A stretch of DNA of 64,000 bases from Collinsella sp. AF25-2LB (lineage in GTDB: Bacteria > Actinomycetota > Coriobacteriia > Coriobacteriales > Coriobacteriaceae): assembly GCF_003458415.1 (NCBI RefSeq), contig NZ_QRUF01000005.1, positions 1-64,000 on the forward strand, given 5' to 3'. The notes beneath the pieces are model-generated. The model saw nothing but the letters and a program-made list of their open reading frames with translations, was not told the DNA's origin and did no database searches. Below are positions 50,727 to 59,582 of the stretch, in pieces (positions within the stretch are counted from its first letter, which is position 1; every line of letters begins with the position of its first letter). The translations under genes and the position numbers were made by a program.

Positions 50727-51458
50727 CTAGTTACTGCGCTGGTGGTAAACCTTGTATTTAAACTGATCGGCACGAGCAACCGAGAGTGTGTACTCCACTA
50801 CCTCGTTTGACTCGTTATACGTAGTCCTGACCAAATCGAGCACAGGCGAGCCCTCGACAATTCCCAAAAGGTGGGCATCGGTGGGACGGGCTATGCTCGC
50901 ATAGAACTCCTCTTCGGCCACGCGAATCTTTTGCTGAAAGTCCTGCTCAATCACATCGTAAAGCGGCTTACGCTCCAGCAGCGGTCGCTTTAGGGACAGA
51001 AATTGACGAACCGGTAGATAGCTGCGTTCGACCATCATGGGCATGTTGTCGGCAGAGCGAAGACGCTTGAGCTTAAAAATGCGATCACCGATGCGCAATC
51101 CCATATGCTCGGCCAGATTCTTATCGGCCTCCATCTCGCAAAACTCGAGAATCGTGGTCTCGGGTTCTCGACCCATCGCGCGCATCTGCTCGGTAAAGCT
51201 GTAGGACTGCATAAGATTGGTTGCTTTTGCCGAACGGTCGGTCACAAAGGTACCGCGACCGTGCTGCCGAACCACCAGTCCTAAACGCTCCAGTTCCTGC
51301 AGAGCCAGGCGTACCGTAGTGCGCGAGAGACCATAGCGCTCCGAAAGTTCGCGCTCGGAAGGAATCATGTCACCGGCGCGATATTCATGGTCAATCTTTT
51401 CGGTCAGAATATCGACCAGCTGATCGTACAGCGGTTGCTTACGCGCTCCGATCGCCAT
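50727..51458 (-). CDS. GntR-family (HutC/UTRA) transcriptional regulator
   Basis: A 243-residue regulator: N-terminal winged helix (IPSERELSERYGLSRTTVRLALQELERLGL, given here only as a landmark from IPSERE to LGL) and a C-terminal UTRA ligand domain (VERSYLPVRQF, LDLVRTTYNESNEVVEYTLSV). GGAGGATAGG precedes the ATG. Sites with CTGGT/ACCAG arms flank the agaS and PTS promoters, so it likely controls the amino-sugar genes, with a sugar phosphate as ligand. Confidence 0.88.
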   Translation of the reverse strand: MAIGARKQPLYDQLVDILTEKIDHEYRAGDMIPSERELSERYGLSRTTVRLALQELERLGLVVRQHGRGTFVTDRSAKATNLMQSYSFTEQMRAMGREPETTILEFCEMEADKNLAEHMGLRIGDRIFKLKRLRSADNMPMMVERSYLPVRQFLSLKRPLLERKPLYDVIEQDFQQKIRVAEEEFYASIARPTDAHLLGIVEGSPVLDLVRTTYNESNEVVEYTLSVARADQFKYKVYHQRSN

Positions 51459-51543
51459 CCTATCCTCCCTTTTGCTCGAATTCGGCTAACTACCTAGGGT
51501 GTTATGCATTATCTGTCTGCCACACCCGAATCATTAAGAAAAC

Positions 51544-51577
51544 AAAAGCCGCGCGCTCTTTCGAGCACGCGGCTTTT
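51544..51577 (-). terminator. Terminator of the mannose-family PTS operon
   Basis: AAAAGCCGCGTGCTC-gaaa-GAGCGCGCGGCTTTT on the minus strand, between the IID gene and gntR. Confidence 0.82.
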
Positions 51578-51643
51578 AACATACACATGGCTTAAGGGGT
51601 CGGGGTGTGAGCCGCGTAGGGACACACCCCTCAAGCTAGAGCC

Positions 51644-52726
51644 TTACCAGATGCTCGGCCAGAGACCAAGCGGGCCAGCGCCCAGGATGCCAAGGACGAA
51701 GAGCAGGAGAATGCCCTTGGTCGGGGTCCAGCTGTGCTTAGCGAACATGTAGTAAAGCAGCAGCGTAAGCATAAGCGGGACGAGCTTCGGGACGATGGTG
51801 TTGAGGGTGTCGGCAACAGAGAAGTTGACCGGATCCTCGGTAACGGTGCCGTAGGTCACGGACTCCATGCCGTTACCCAGATCGGTGACGCCGCACTCGA
51901 CAGCGTTGCCGTCGGCATCGGAAGCGGTAAGGGCGTTGCCGTCCTTATCGGTCATGGCGATGGTACCGGCCTCAGCGGTCTCGGTATCGATGCCCTCCAT
52001 ACCGGTGAAGTTCTCGGCCTCCTTCTCGGAGACGATCACGGTAGTAGCGGAGAGACCACGGGTGGTGCCGTTGGGGATCTGGAGGTTGATCTGGGTGCCA
52101 CCCATGGTGACGACCAGGCAACCGACGACGAAGACGCCCATGATGGAAGCGGCACGCGTGAAGGCCTGCATGTTGGCGGTCAGAGCGTCAATAGCGCTGG
52201 TGCCAAGCTTGTAGGACCAGTTCATGAGCCAGAAGCGCAGAGCGAACTGGACGACGTTGAAGATCACCAGGAAGATGATCGGTGCAGCGGCGTTGCCGTT
52301 GATGGCCATGTTGGAGGTGATGCCGGCCGTGATAGGCACGAGCGTCAGCCAGAACAGGGCGTCACCGATACCACCGAGCGGGCCCATTGCGGCGACGCGG
52401 ACGGCGCGGATCGTGGGGATGTCAACCTTGTTCTGCTCGAGCGAAAGCACGATGCCCATAACAAAGGTGACAAGGAACGGGTGGGTGTTGAAGAACTCCA
52501 GGTTGTGGCTCATGGAAGCCGCGAGGTCGTTCTTGTTGGTGTGGATCTTCTCCAGACCGGGGATGATGGAGTAAAGCCAGCCAGCGGCCTGCATGCGCTC
52601 GTAGTTGAACGATGCCTGCAGGAAGCAGGAGCGCCAAGCCATCTTGTTGAGGGTCTTCTGGTCGAGCTGCGGAGCAGGAGTGAGATCCTCGTAGTGCTCC
52701 GGGATCACATACTCATTAGATGCCAT
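51644..52726 (-). CDS. PTS mannose/GalNAc-family IID component
   Basis: Membrane subunit of the importer, 360 residues, clearly longer than the usual 270-300. SCFLQASFNYERMQAAGWLYSI is the family N-terminal motif and AAMGPLGGIGDALFW the core. Residues about 215-300 form an extra hydrophilic, Asp/Glu/Thr-rich segment (IVSEKEAENFTGMEGIDTE, TDKDGNALTASDADGN) before the last helices. The Met at 52726 is preferred; its ribosome site lies in the end of the IIC gene (overlap 11 bases). Confidence 0.9.
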   Translation of the reverse strand: MASNEYVIPEHYEDLTPAPQLDQKTLNKMAWRSCFLQASFNYERMQAAGWLYSIIPGLEKIHTNKNDLAASMSHNLEFFNTHPFLVTFVMGIVLSLEQNKVDIPTIRAVRVAAMGPLGGIGDALFWLTLVPITAGITSNMAINGNAAAPIIFLVIFNVVQFALRFWLMNWSYKLGTSAIDALTANMQAFTRAASIMGVFVVGCLVVTMGGTQINLQIPNGTTRGLSATTVIVSEKEAENFTGMEGIDTETAEAGTIAMTDKDGNALTASDADGNAVECGVTDLGNGMESVTYGTVTEDPVNFSVADTLNTIVPKLVPLMLTLLLYYMFAKHSWTPTKGILLLFVLGILGAGPLGLWPSIW

Positions 52727-53516
52727 CTTCGAAGTCACCTCCGTCAGAAACAGCTGCACCCTTCAGCTCGGTCTGCTGCTGGAAGTCCCAGAAAGCGATG
52801 CCGAAGCCGATGAGAGCGAGGATGAGCAGAGCAGGGGTTGCCAGCGAATCGTTGGCAACGGTGATGAGCGCGAGGCCAAAGCCCATGAGGAAGAAGCCCC
52901 ACATATCGCGGTTCATCATAACCTTGAGCAGGACGGCGAAGCCGACGAAGCGCATCATGCCGCCTGCAGCGGAGAGACCGGTCTGCAGCCAAGTCGGGAT
53001 GGCAGAAGCGATGGTCTGACCGATGGTAGCGCCAGCGATGAAGAACAGGGTGACGACGACAGCGAAGATCAGGCCGAGCAGAGCCATGGCGAAGTAGTTC
53101 AGGCGCTCGATGCCCTTGGTGTCCGCGTTGTGAGCCATGTTATCGGCCGTGGACATAAGCGGGGACATAAGCGTGAAGACCAGGGTAACGCCAAGCTGGC
53201 CAAGCAGAGCGAACGGAATGGCGAGGCCGACTGCCGCGTTGGGCTCGAGGCCCGTGGCGATAGCGAGAATGGCTGCCATGATGCCGCCGATGACGGCGTT
53301 AGGCGGCTGAGCGCCTCCGATCGGCATGTTGCCGATCGTCATGAGCTGATAGGTACCACCCACGAGAAGACCGGTGTTAAGGTCGCCAAGGATAAGACCG
53401 ATGACGGCGCCGGTGACGATGGGCTGATAGAGAGACTCGAGGAAGTCAAACTGGTCGATTGCCGCGATGAACGTGACGACGAAGACCAGAGCGATCTGGA
53501 TGATCGAGTATTCCAT
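52716..53516 (-). CDS. PTS mannose/GalNAc-family IIC component
   Basis: Membrane channel subunit of 266 residues with the IIC-man motifs QPIVTGAVIGLILGDLNTGL and GGTYQLMTIGNMPIGGAQPP. AAGGAGG precedes the ATG. Third structural subunit of the operon IIA-YajC-IIB-IIC-IID. Substrate GalNAc or galactosamine is inferred from nagA and agaS. Confidence 0.92.
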   Translation of the reverse strand: MEYSIIQIALVFVVTFIAAIDQFDFLESLYQPIVTGAVIGLILGDLNTGLLVGGTYQLMTIGNMPIGGAQPPNAVIGGIMAAILAIATGLEPNAAVGLAIPFALLGQLGVTLVFTLMSPLMSTADNMAHNADTKGIERLNYFAMALLGLIFAVVVTLFFIAGATIGQTIASAIPTWLQTGLSAAGGMMRFVGFAVLLKVMMNRDMWGFFLMGFGLALITVANDSLATPALLILALIGFGIAFWDFQQQTELKGAAVSDGGDFEDGI

Positions 53517-53606
53517 CTTGCTCCTCCTTTCAAAATGTATGTACGCACTTTGGATTTCACGTACAGAACGTCAGGGTTTCACTCCTGACAACGTGGATCA
53601 CGAGGA

Positions 53607-54089
53607 TTACGAGAAGAGCTTGCTCGTGTCCTCAACAGGCGTGCTCGGAACGCGCCTGATCTCCAACTCCACCCCCAATTCCTGCAGCTCTTTAAACGCA
53701 GCGACATCCTCGTCGTTAACTGCGACGGAGGTGGCGACTTGGCGCTTTCCTTCCGACATGTGCATGTTGCCGATGTTTACCTTCTTTATAGGCACACCGC
53801 CCTTGACGAGCGTAAGCACGTCTTCCGGTGTTTCGGCCACGATGAAGATCTTCTGGCGCGGGCTCGCCTTGCCAATGACGTCGATGGTCTTCTGCAGAGA
53901 GAAGAAACGCGTAGCGACGCCGGCGGGAGCGGCCATCTTCATGAGGTTCTGGCGCATGGTGTTGGTCGCCACGTCGTCGTTGGCGACGAGGATGAGGTTG
54001 GAGCCCAGAGTGGAGTTCCACTGAGTGGCAACCTGACCATGAACCAGTCGGTTATCGATGCGGGTAAGAAGAATGTTGGGTTCTGCCAT
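53607..54089 (-). CDS. PTS mannose/GalNAc-family IIB component
   Basis: A 160-residue phosphocarrier with the active-site His17 in RIDNRLVHGQVATQW, VPIKKVNIGNMHMSEGKR and LGVELEIRRVP. AAAGGAAGC precedes the ATG. It contrasts with the His-less paralogue at 42.7-43.2 kb. Confidence 0.93.
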   Translation of the reverse strand: MAEPNILLTRIDNRLVHGQVATQWNSTLGSNLILVANDDVATNTMRQNLMKMAAPAGVATRFFSLQKTIDVIGKASPRQKIFIVAETPEDVLTLVKGGVPIKKVNIGNMHMSEGKRQVATSVAVNDEDVAAFKELQELGVELEIRRVPSTPVEDTSKLFS

Positions 54090-54125
54090 GTTGATCAGCT
54101 TCCTTTCGTTATTTGCTGACGACAG

Positions 54126-54407
54126 TTACTTGATCTCCTGAATCGCGTAACGCGAAACATCTACGACGGCTCCGGATCGGACTTTGATCTGGACCTTCTC
54201 GCCTTCGATGCCTTTGACGGTTCCGTAGATACCGCCGGCGAAAAGAACCTCCTGACCCGGCTTGAGCTCGGTGTGCAGCTCCTTGAAGTACTTTTGCTTC
54301 TTCTTCATGTTGATTTGCGACCAGATGGTGTAAATCAAGCCCATGATGGCGAGCAGGCCTAAAAGGGCGACCGAGGAGCTCAGGACGTTGGCTCCGAAAT
54401 CGGCCAT
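54126..54407 (-). CDS. YajC-like protein embedded in the PTS operon
   Basis: A 93-residue YajC-family protein: one N-terminal membrane helix (SSSVALLGLLAIMGLIYTIW), QINMKKKQKYFKELHTELKP and the small beta domain GQEVLFAGGIYGTVKGIEG. True YajC binds SecDF. Here its ATG overlaps the IIA stop (TAATG), so it is made together with the PTS and may assist insertion or stability of its membrane subunits; this is inference. Confidence 0.85.
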   Translation of the reverse strand: MADFGANVLSSSVALLGLLAIMGLIYTIWSQINMKKKQKYFKELHTELKPGQEVLFAGGIYGTVKGIEGEKVQIKVRSGAVVDVSRYAIQEIK

Positions 54408-54850
54408 TAGATGCCGTCCTCGTCGCCGAAGATATCCTCTTCCTCGGAGCCGGCAACGGATGCGACCGTCTGGGCGGTGATGCCCGTCTGGCCAACGGTC
54501 ACGGCCTGCTCGCCAAGCTCGGCGAGCGTGGCGTTGCCGCGGAGGAACAGAAGCTCAATAACCATGGGAAGGTTAGTGCCGGTCAGAACCTCGACATTGT
54601 CGACATCCTGGGCAATCATCATCGACTGGTTGAACGGGGTGCCACCAAGCAGGTCGGTAAAGACGAGCACGCCATCGCACTCCTCGCGCATGGCGGTAAT
54701 AGCGGCGCGGAGATCCTCACCGTAGGAAGCAGCCTGATCGCCCTCAAAAGGAACGACGGTAAAAGCGGGCTGGTCGCCGGCAACCATAGCGATAGCGCTT
54801 GCAAGGCCGGGTGCGAACTGTCCATGACCGGTAAGAATAAAGCCAACCAT
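54407..54850 (-). CDS. PTS mannose/GalNAc-family IIA component
   Basis: First gene of the PTS operon, 147 residues. The phosphorylated His9 lies in ILTGHGQFAPG, followed by the family core VFTDLLGGTPFNQS and LTGTNLPMVIELL. An acidic C-terminal tail (SEEEDIFGDEDG) replaces a fused IIB. AAGGGAAATTTGA precedes the ATG. Confidence 0.92.
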   Translation of the reverse strand: MVGFILTGHGQFAPGLASAIAMVAGDQPAFTVVPFEGDQAASYGEDLRAAITAMREECDGVLVFTDLLGGTPFNQSMMIAQDVDNVEVLTGTNLPMVIELLFLRGNATLAELGEQAVTVGQTGITAQTVASVAGSEEEDIFGDEDGI

Positions 54851-55554
54851 TCAAATTTCCCTTCCGAAGGTGTGTACAATCTGAGTCCGATGATTTTCGG
54901 AAGCCAGCGGGCGCTCGCCCTTAAAGCTTCTTGGAAAGCGTTCTTTAAAGACCAGTGGTTTCTAAACTGGTAGTAACCACGTGACGTGTTGTTGTCACTA
55001 TATCACCCCAGAAGAGGCCGCTTCCGTTGATTCATACGGTAAAACGTTTTTGCACCGTTCACGGTGATAAATCGACCGTTTACCGGTCGTTAACACTTCT
55101 ACCTGCGGTTTTGAAACCGTTTCGAAATGCTTTGGCAAAAGATCGGATCTTTTCCTGCGTCTAAACAACGCAGGGCGGCTAAAAATAGCGTGAAGAAAAA
55201 TTGCAGGTCATTGTGAAGATGTGTGAATTGGTCTTTTTGACTTAATACCAGTTAGAACCAGTTTTGAGATTATCGGTGAACGGTAGTTTTCGACCGCTCA
55301 CCGGTTACTTGCAATCGTTTGCAGTTGTTTTCCCAGATGAATTAGGGAAACACAATGGAGCGCTTGCGCGATCACGGGAAGTTTTGACATTTGTCCTCAT
55401 CCCCCGCGCGCCGAACTCCGACACTCAAAACGAGCTAATAGTTCATGCTAATCGTTTTCAATCATTACTTAGTCAGTATTCGTAATTATTTATCGTTTGT
55501 CATTAATTATGATATAAGATACAAGTATCATCCAAGAGATTGGTTGGAGGGGCT
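54851..55554. promoter_or_regulatory. Long regulatory region upstream of the PTS operon
   Basis: No credible gene in about 700 bases. It carries GntR-type sites (ACCAGTGGTTTCTAAACTGGT at 54950-54970 overlapping CTGGTAGTAACCAC at 54967-54980; ACCAGTTAGAACCAG at 55248-55262) and several copies of the shared sugar motif: ACCGTTCACGGT 55054-55065, ACCGTTTACCGG 55075-55086, CGGTGAACGGTA 55274-55285, ACCGCTCACCGG 55293-55304. TCTACCTGCGGTTTTG at about 55090 is shared with 42.6 kb. The last part also holds the promoter of the DUF2975 gene. Confidence 0.6.
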
Positions 55555-56193
55555 ATGATCCGCCGGAACGCATCCACATCGAATGAAGCCATCGGTCGCG
55601 AACAGACAATAGCCGAGCTGAGGAGGCTCACCCGCATCTGCAAATGGGCCACAATCTGCGCCACTGCGGCACTCGCTCTGGGACTCTTCGCAGTCATTGC
55701 AATCGACCTTCTACTCATATTGCCCAGTCTCTCCCAAGGATTCTGTCTCCAATCCGTAGAACTTCAAGCCGGCGAAGGACCGTGCCTCGCTCTCGTCGGT
55801 GCCAATGCACAGACCCCACTTATGCTCATCGCGCACGACGGTCACACCGCCATGGGGAGCGTCATGATGACATTCCTCGCGCTCGCTATCGCACTGAGCG
55901 CATACAAGCTTTTCTCCATCATTGAAAAGGCGGGCAGGCCCTTTGACCTTGAATGCAGCCGTATGCTACATCGAGTTGGGCTTTTGTTCCTTATCGGCGG
56001 CGCTGCCGTGAGACTCCTTGGTGCCATAGTCACGGGATTGATGCTTTCGGGATTTGGCGGCAGCTTTACAGATGCCTTCGGCGGCCAGCTGTTCGAGCCC
56101 TCTATGCTCTTTGCAGGCCTGATTATTATCCTGATTGCCAGCATCTTCCGCTACGGGTGTATCCTGCAAAAACAAGATGACGAGTTGCTCTAG
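55555..56193 (+). CDS. DUF2975 membrane protein
   Basis: A 212-residue integral membrane protein with four hydrophobic segments (about 35-60, 95-120, 140-165, 180-200), typical of DUF2975 proteins found beside YozG-type XRE regulators. GGAGGGGCT precedes the ATG at 55555. The XRE gene follows ten bases downstream. Function of the family is not established. Confidence 0.78.
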   Translation: MIRRNASTSNEAIGREQTIAELRRLTRICKWATICATAALALGLFAVIAIDLLLILPSLSQGFCLQSVELQAGEGPCLALVGANAQTPLMLIAHDGHTAMGSVMMTFLALAIALSAYKLFSIIEKAGRPFDLECSRMLHRVGLLFLIGGAAVRLLGAIVTGLMLSGFGGSFTDAFGGQLFEPSMLFAGLIIILIASIFRYGCILQKQDDELL

Positions 56194-56202
56194 GGGGAAT
56201 CC

Positions 56203-56442
56203 ATGATCATTCTGCGGCTCGACCGCATGCTCGCCGAACGCAAGATCTCATCCAAAGAACTTGCGGAACGCGTGGGCATCTCCCAAGTCAATATGTCGCG
56301 CATAAAGACTGGCAAGGTTTCTGCCGTGCGTTTTTCAACTCTTGACGCGATATGCCGGGCACTCGATTGCCAACCGGGCGATGTACTGGAATATATATCC
56401 GACGATGAAGCCGATAGCCTTTTTGGACTTAAAGATGAATAG
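56203..56442 (+). CDS. YozG-type XRE helix-turn-helix regulator
   Basis: A 79-residue Cro/C1-type protein (DRMLAERKISSKELAERVGI, VNMSRIKTGKVSAVRFSTLD, CRALDCQPGDVLEY). AGGGGGAATCC precedes the ATG. Operon with the DUF2975 gene; such pairs are usually self-regulated. Confidence 0.88.
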   Translation: MIILRLDRMLAERKISSKELAERVGISQVNMSRIKTGKVSAVRFSTLDAICRALDCQPGDVLEYISDDEADSLFGLKDE

Positions 56443-56475
56443 CCATAATTAAGCCACCAATCACGCCTCAACGCA

Positions 56476-56514
56476 AAAAGTCCGCCAGAACGACTTCCGT
56501 ACTGGCGGACTTTC
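56476..56514. terminator. Terminator between convergent XRE and SurA-like genes
   Basis: AAAAGTCCGCCAG / CTGGCGGACTTTC hairpin, usable from both sides. Confidence 0.82.
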
Positions 56515-56555
56515 TGCTGTCTATCGGCTAGATGCTCGATGAGCCGTGCGACTCT

Positions 56556-57650
56556 TTACGCAAACAGGCCGTAGATGCTGATGTTGGCCTTGGCGTAGAG
56601 GCCGTTAGCATACTCGGTCCACTTGGAGCTGGCGCTCGAAGCCTGCGAAGAGTACTGCTGGTAAGCAGTGTAGTAGGCGGTCATGGCCTGCTTATAGGTA
56701 GCGCTATCGGCCGTAAAGGCATCGTCGGCAAAGGCCTTAGCGTAGGTGCCGTTCTCGTCCTTCCAAGTGCCCTTTGAGCTATCCCACTCATCGCCGGCAA
56801 GGTTGATGATGTAGTCGGCGTAATCCTTGCTCGCGGTCTCCTCGTTGCCGTCAGAAGGCTCGGTCGGGGCGGTCGGCATGCTTGCGGAGCTATCGCCCAC
56901 CTTCTTCTTGTAGAGCTTCTGCAGCGTCGCGGACTGGCGGACGATCTGCTTGGCCTGGTCCTTGGACACGCCATACTGCGTGGCCATGGTCTTGTAGTCA
57001 GAAGTGCCGATGGAATCCTCGGCGTACTTCTTCATCTCCTTGGAAGAGACGGTAATGCCCTCGTCCTCGGCGGCATCGAGCAGGATCTTGTTGCGCACGT
57101 AGGACAGGATGACGTCGGCAGAAGGAGCGGTGTAGTTGCCATCACTATCCTTGACGGTATCGAGGCTGTACTGGCTCTCGATGGCCTCGCGCGCGGTGAT
57201 ATCGCTCTTCTTGCCGTTGTAGCTATAGCTTGCCACGGTCGAATCGAGCTGGTCCTCGGTCAGGGTCGCCGAGCCGACACCCTTGCCGCCAAAGCCGCCA
57301 TTGCCAATAAAGAAGCCGACCACCGCAGCGATCACGACGGCAACCACAAAGGCGGCGATCATCGTCTTCTTGTGCTTGGATACGCGATCGTCTTCATCGG
57401 AACCCAGGATATCGTCGTCCTCATCCTGGGCCTCGGGCATCAGATTCTCGTCAGCGGCATCCGCGGCAATCTGAGCCTCCAGACGGGCGTCCTCCTCCTC
57501 GGCCGTCGTACCGGCAGCAATGTGCTCGGCAGACGTACCGGCGACCAGGTCGATCTTCTCGTCCTCGTCACCGTCGGGGCCTTCGCCGCGCTCGATGATC
57601 TGGATGCCGTCGATCTCGTCCTTCTCGTCCTTCTTTTGAATCAGACCCAT
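56556..57650 (-). CDS. Membrane-anchored SurA_N/trigger-factor-like protein
   Basis: A 364-residue protein. An acidic cytoplasmic N-terminus (1-90, rich in Asp and Glu) precedes one membrane helix (MIAAFVVAVVIAAVVGFFIG, 97-116) and an extracytoplasmic helical domain with ILSYVRNKILLDAAEDEGIT and VSSKEMKKYAEDSIG, the chaperone-like N-terminal fold of SurA/PrsA proteins. No parvulin PPIase domain is visible. Probably a folding factor or anchor at the cell surface. AAGGAG precedes the ATG. Confidence 0.7.
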   Translation of the reverse strand: MGLIQKKDEKDEIDGIQIIERGEGPDGDEDEKIDLVAGTSAEHIAAGTTAEEEDARLEAQIAADAADENLMPEAQDEDDDILGSDEDDRVSKHKKTMIAAFVVAVVIAAVVGFFIGNGGFGGKGVGSATLTEDQLDSTVASYSYNGKKSDITAREAIESQYSLDTVKDSDGNYTAPSADVILSYVRNKILLDAAEDEGITVSSKEMKKYAEDSIGTSDYKTMATQYGVSKDQAKQIVRQSATLQKLYKKKVGDSSASMPTAPTEPSDGNEETASKDYADYIINLAGDEWDSSKGTWKDENGTYAKAFADDAFTADSATYKQAMTAYYTAYQQYSSQASSASSKWTEYANGLYAKANISIYGLFA

Positions 57651-57688
57651 ATCGGTTACTCCTTGTTAGGAAACATAGTCCTCAATAG

Positions 57689-57717
57689 AATACGCCCGAC
57701 AGAGCGCCGGGCGTATT
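57689..57717 (-). terminator. Hairpin downstream of the isocitrate dehydrogenase gene
   Basis: AATACGCCCG (57689-57698) pairs perfectly with CGGGCGTATT (57708-57717) with a 9-base loop; it lies between the SurA-like start and the dehydrogenase stop. Confidence 0.55.
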
Positions 57718-57776
57718 GATTCTCAGGTTATACGCAAACACTTAAGTACTATTTAGGCGTTTGCAGCACGCATGCC

Positions 57777-58862
57777 TTAGGCCAGGTGCGCGATAACGGC
57801 ATCGGCAAAGGCCTGCGTGCCCACGGCCCCCTCGACGGAGCCGGTCTGGGCACGACGCACGTCACCGGTAACCTGCTCGCCCTCGTCGAGCGTGGCAGAT
57901 ACGGCGGCGCGAATGCGATTAGCAGCGTCGTTCTCGCCCAGGTGATCGAGCATCATCGCAGCAGAAAGGATCTCGGCCGTGGGGTTGGCGATATCCTGGC
58001 CAGCGATATCGGGCGCGGAGCCGTGCGTTGCCTCGAAGATGGCGCAATCGGCACCGATGTTGGAGCCGGGGGCCATCCCTAAGCCACCCACCAGGCCGGC
58101 GCACAGGTCGCTCACGATGTCGCCGTACAGGTTGGGCAGCACCAGGACATCGAAGTCGTTGGGGTTCTGGACCAGGCCCATGCAAGTGGCGTCGACAATC
58201 TTGTCGTTGAACTCGATATCGGGATAGTTGGCGGCCACCTCGCGCGCAACGCGCAGGAACAGGCCGTCGGTCGCCTTCATGATGTTGGCCTTATGCACGG
58301 CCGTCACCTTTTTGCGGCCGCAGCGGCGGGCATACTCAAAGGCATACTCCACAATGCGGCGGCTCTTGGCGATGGAGATGGGCTTGATCGAGATGGCGGA
58401 ATCGGCGGCGAAGGTCTTCTGACCCGAGCGCTCGACAAGCTGCGAGAGCTCCTCGACCTCGGCAGCGCCCTCATCGAACTCGATGCCGGCGTAGAGGTCC
58501 TCGGTGTTCTCGCGCACGATGACCAGGTCGACATCGCGGAAGCGCGAGCCGTCGCCCGGCTGCGACAGGCAGGGGCGCACACAGGCATACAGGTCGAAGT
58601 GCTTGCGAAGGGCAACGTTAACGCTGCGGAAACCCGTGCCGACCGGCGTGGTGATGGGACCCTTGATGGCAACCTTGGTCTCGGCGACCGCATCGAGCAC
58701 GTGCTGGGGCAGCGGCGTGCCAAACTCGTCCATGACGCCGGCACCGGCCTCCTGGACATTCCAATTGATCTGGACACCGGTGGCCTCGACCACGCGGCGC
58801 ATGGCCTGCGTAATCTCGGGACCGATACCGTCACCGGGAATCAGGACTACATCGTGCGCCAT
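57777..58862 (-). CDS. icd: Isocitrate dehydrogenase, NAD-type (IDH/IMDH family)
   Basis: Beta-decarboxylating dehydrogenase of 361 residues. [33 protein letters not shown] (substrate loop with Ser, typical of isocitrate rather than isopropylmalate enzymes), [14 protein letters not shown], the Lys-bearing AVHKANIMK and [14 protein letters not shown] are present. The length matches NAD-dependent bacterial and mitochondrial-type IDH. GAGGAGTAACAG before the ATG overlaps the stop of the upstream HEAT-like gene. Isopropylmalate dehydrogenase is the alternative, less likely. Confidence 0.87.
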   Translation of the reverse strand: MAHDVVLIPGDGIGPEITQAMRRVVEATGVQINWNVQEAGAGVMDEFGTPLPQHVLDAVAETKVAIKGPITTPVGTGFRSVNVALRKHFDLYACVRPCLSQPGDGSRFRDVDLVIVRENTEDLYAGIEFDEGAAEVEELSQLVERSGQKTFAADSAISIKPISIAKSRRIVEYAFEYARRCGRKKVTAVHKANIMKATDGLFLRVAREVAANYPDIEFNDKIVDATCMGLVQNPNDFDVLVLPNLYGDIVSDLCAGLVGGLGMAPGSNIGADCAIFEATHGSAPDIAGQDIANPTAEILSAAMMLDHLGENDAANRIRAAVSATLDEGEQVTGDVRRAQTGSVEGAVGTQAFADAVIAHLA

Positions 58863-58868
58863 AATCTG

Positions 58869-59567
58869 TTACTCCTCGTCTTCGGCGGCGTCAGATTTTT
58901 TAACGCTAGCACGCTTCTTCTTTTTGGAGAGATCAAGGTCAAAGCGTTTAACAAGCATTTCGCAAATCTCGCTCGAACGGGCCTTGAGATAGCTGCCCTT
59001 GCCGTTCTCGGCATCGAACTTAAGGCGCAGCGCAAGCTTCTCGGCGACCTCGGCGTCGATCTCGCCCTGGCCAAACTCGTACAGGCAACCGAGCATGTCG
59101 CGATACTCGAGGTCGCCGTGGTAGCACTGAATGGCCTCGTCCAGGATGGGCCAAGCCTCGCGCGAACGCTCGACGCTCGTGGCGCCCCACACGCACAGCA
59201 GGCGGAAGGCGGCATAGCGCAGCGTGGAGGAAATCTCGTCGAACAGTGCGGTCTCGGCGCCCTCAAAGGCATCGCCCAGCTGCTCGGGACAGGTGGTGGC
59301 AAGCGCCGTCAGGGCATCGAGGGCCTCCCAGCGGGTCTGAGCCTCGGGGCGGTCGAGTGCCTCGATCAGCGCGGGGACGCAGGGCACGACGCGCTGCGGA
59401 TCGCGCTCGGCGAGCAGGTGCAGCACGCGGGCGGCAAACTGGCGGATGCGGCGCGTGGGGCAGCCGAGCTCCTGGACCAGACGGTCGACGGCATTCTCGT
59501 TCTCCTCTGCCAGCTGAAGCTGCGCCAGCTCCTCGTCGGTGAGCTGTTCGTCTTTGTTTTCTGCCAT
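58869..59567 (-). CDS. HEAT-repeat-like hypothetical protein
   Basis: A 232-residue all-helical acidic protein. Segments such as RRIRQFAARVLHLLAERDPQ, VPCVPALIEALDRPEAQTRW and EALDALTALATTCPEQ repeat a helix-pair pattern like HEAT repeats. A basic tail rich in Lys follows (DLSKKKKRASVKKSD). Upstream of icd by 6 bases, so cotranscribed. Likely a protein-binding scaffold; no defined function. Confidence 0.72.
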   Translation of the reverse strand: MAENKDEQLTDEELAQLQLAEENENAVDRLVQELGCPTRRIRQFAARVLHLLAERDPQRVVPCVPALIEALDRPEAQTRWEALDALTALATTCPEQLGDAFEGAETALFDEISSTLRYAAFRLLCVWGATSVERSREAWPILDEAIQCYHGDLEYRDMLGCLYEFGQGEIDAEVAEKLALRLKFDAENGKGSYLKARSSEICEMLVKRFDLDLSKKKKRASVKKSDAAEDEE

Positions 59568-59582
59568 AGTTACCTCTTTTTA

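Noticed and set aside
55264..55485. 73-residue open frame in the PTS upstream region
   Set aside because: It covers several regulatory motifs, lacks a ribosome site and has no family.
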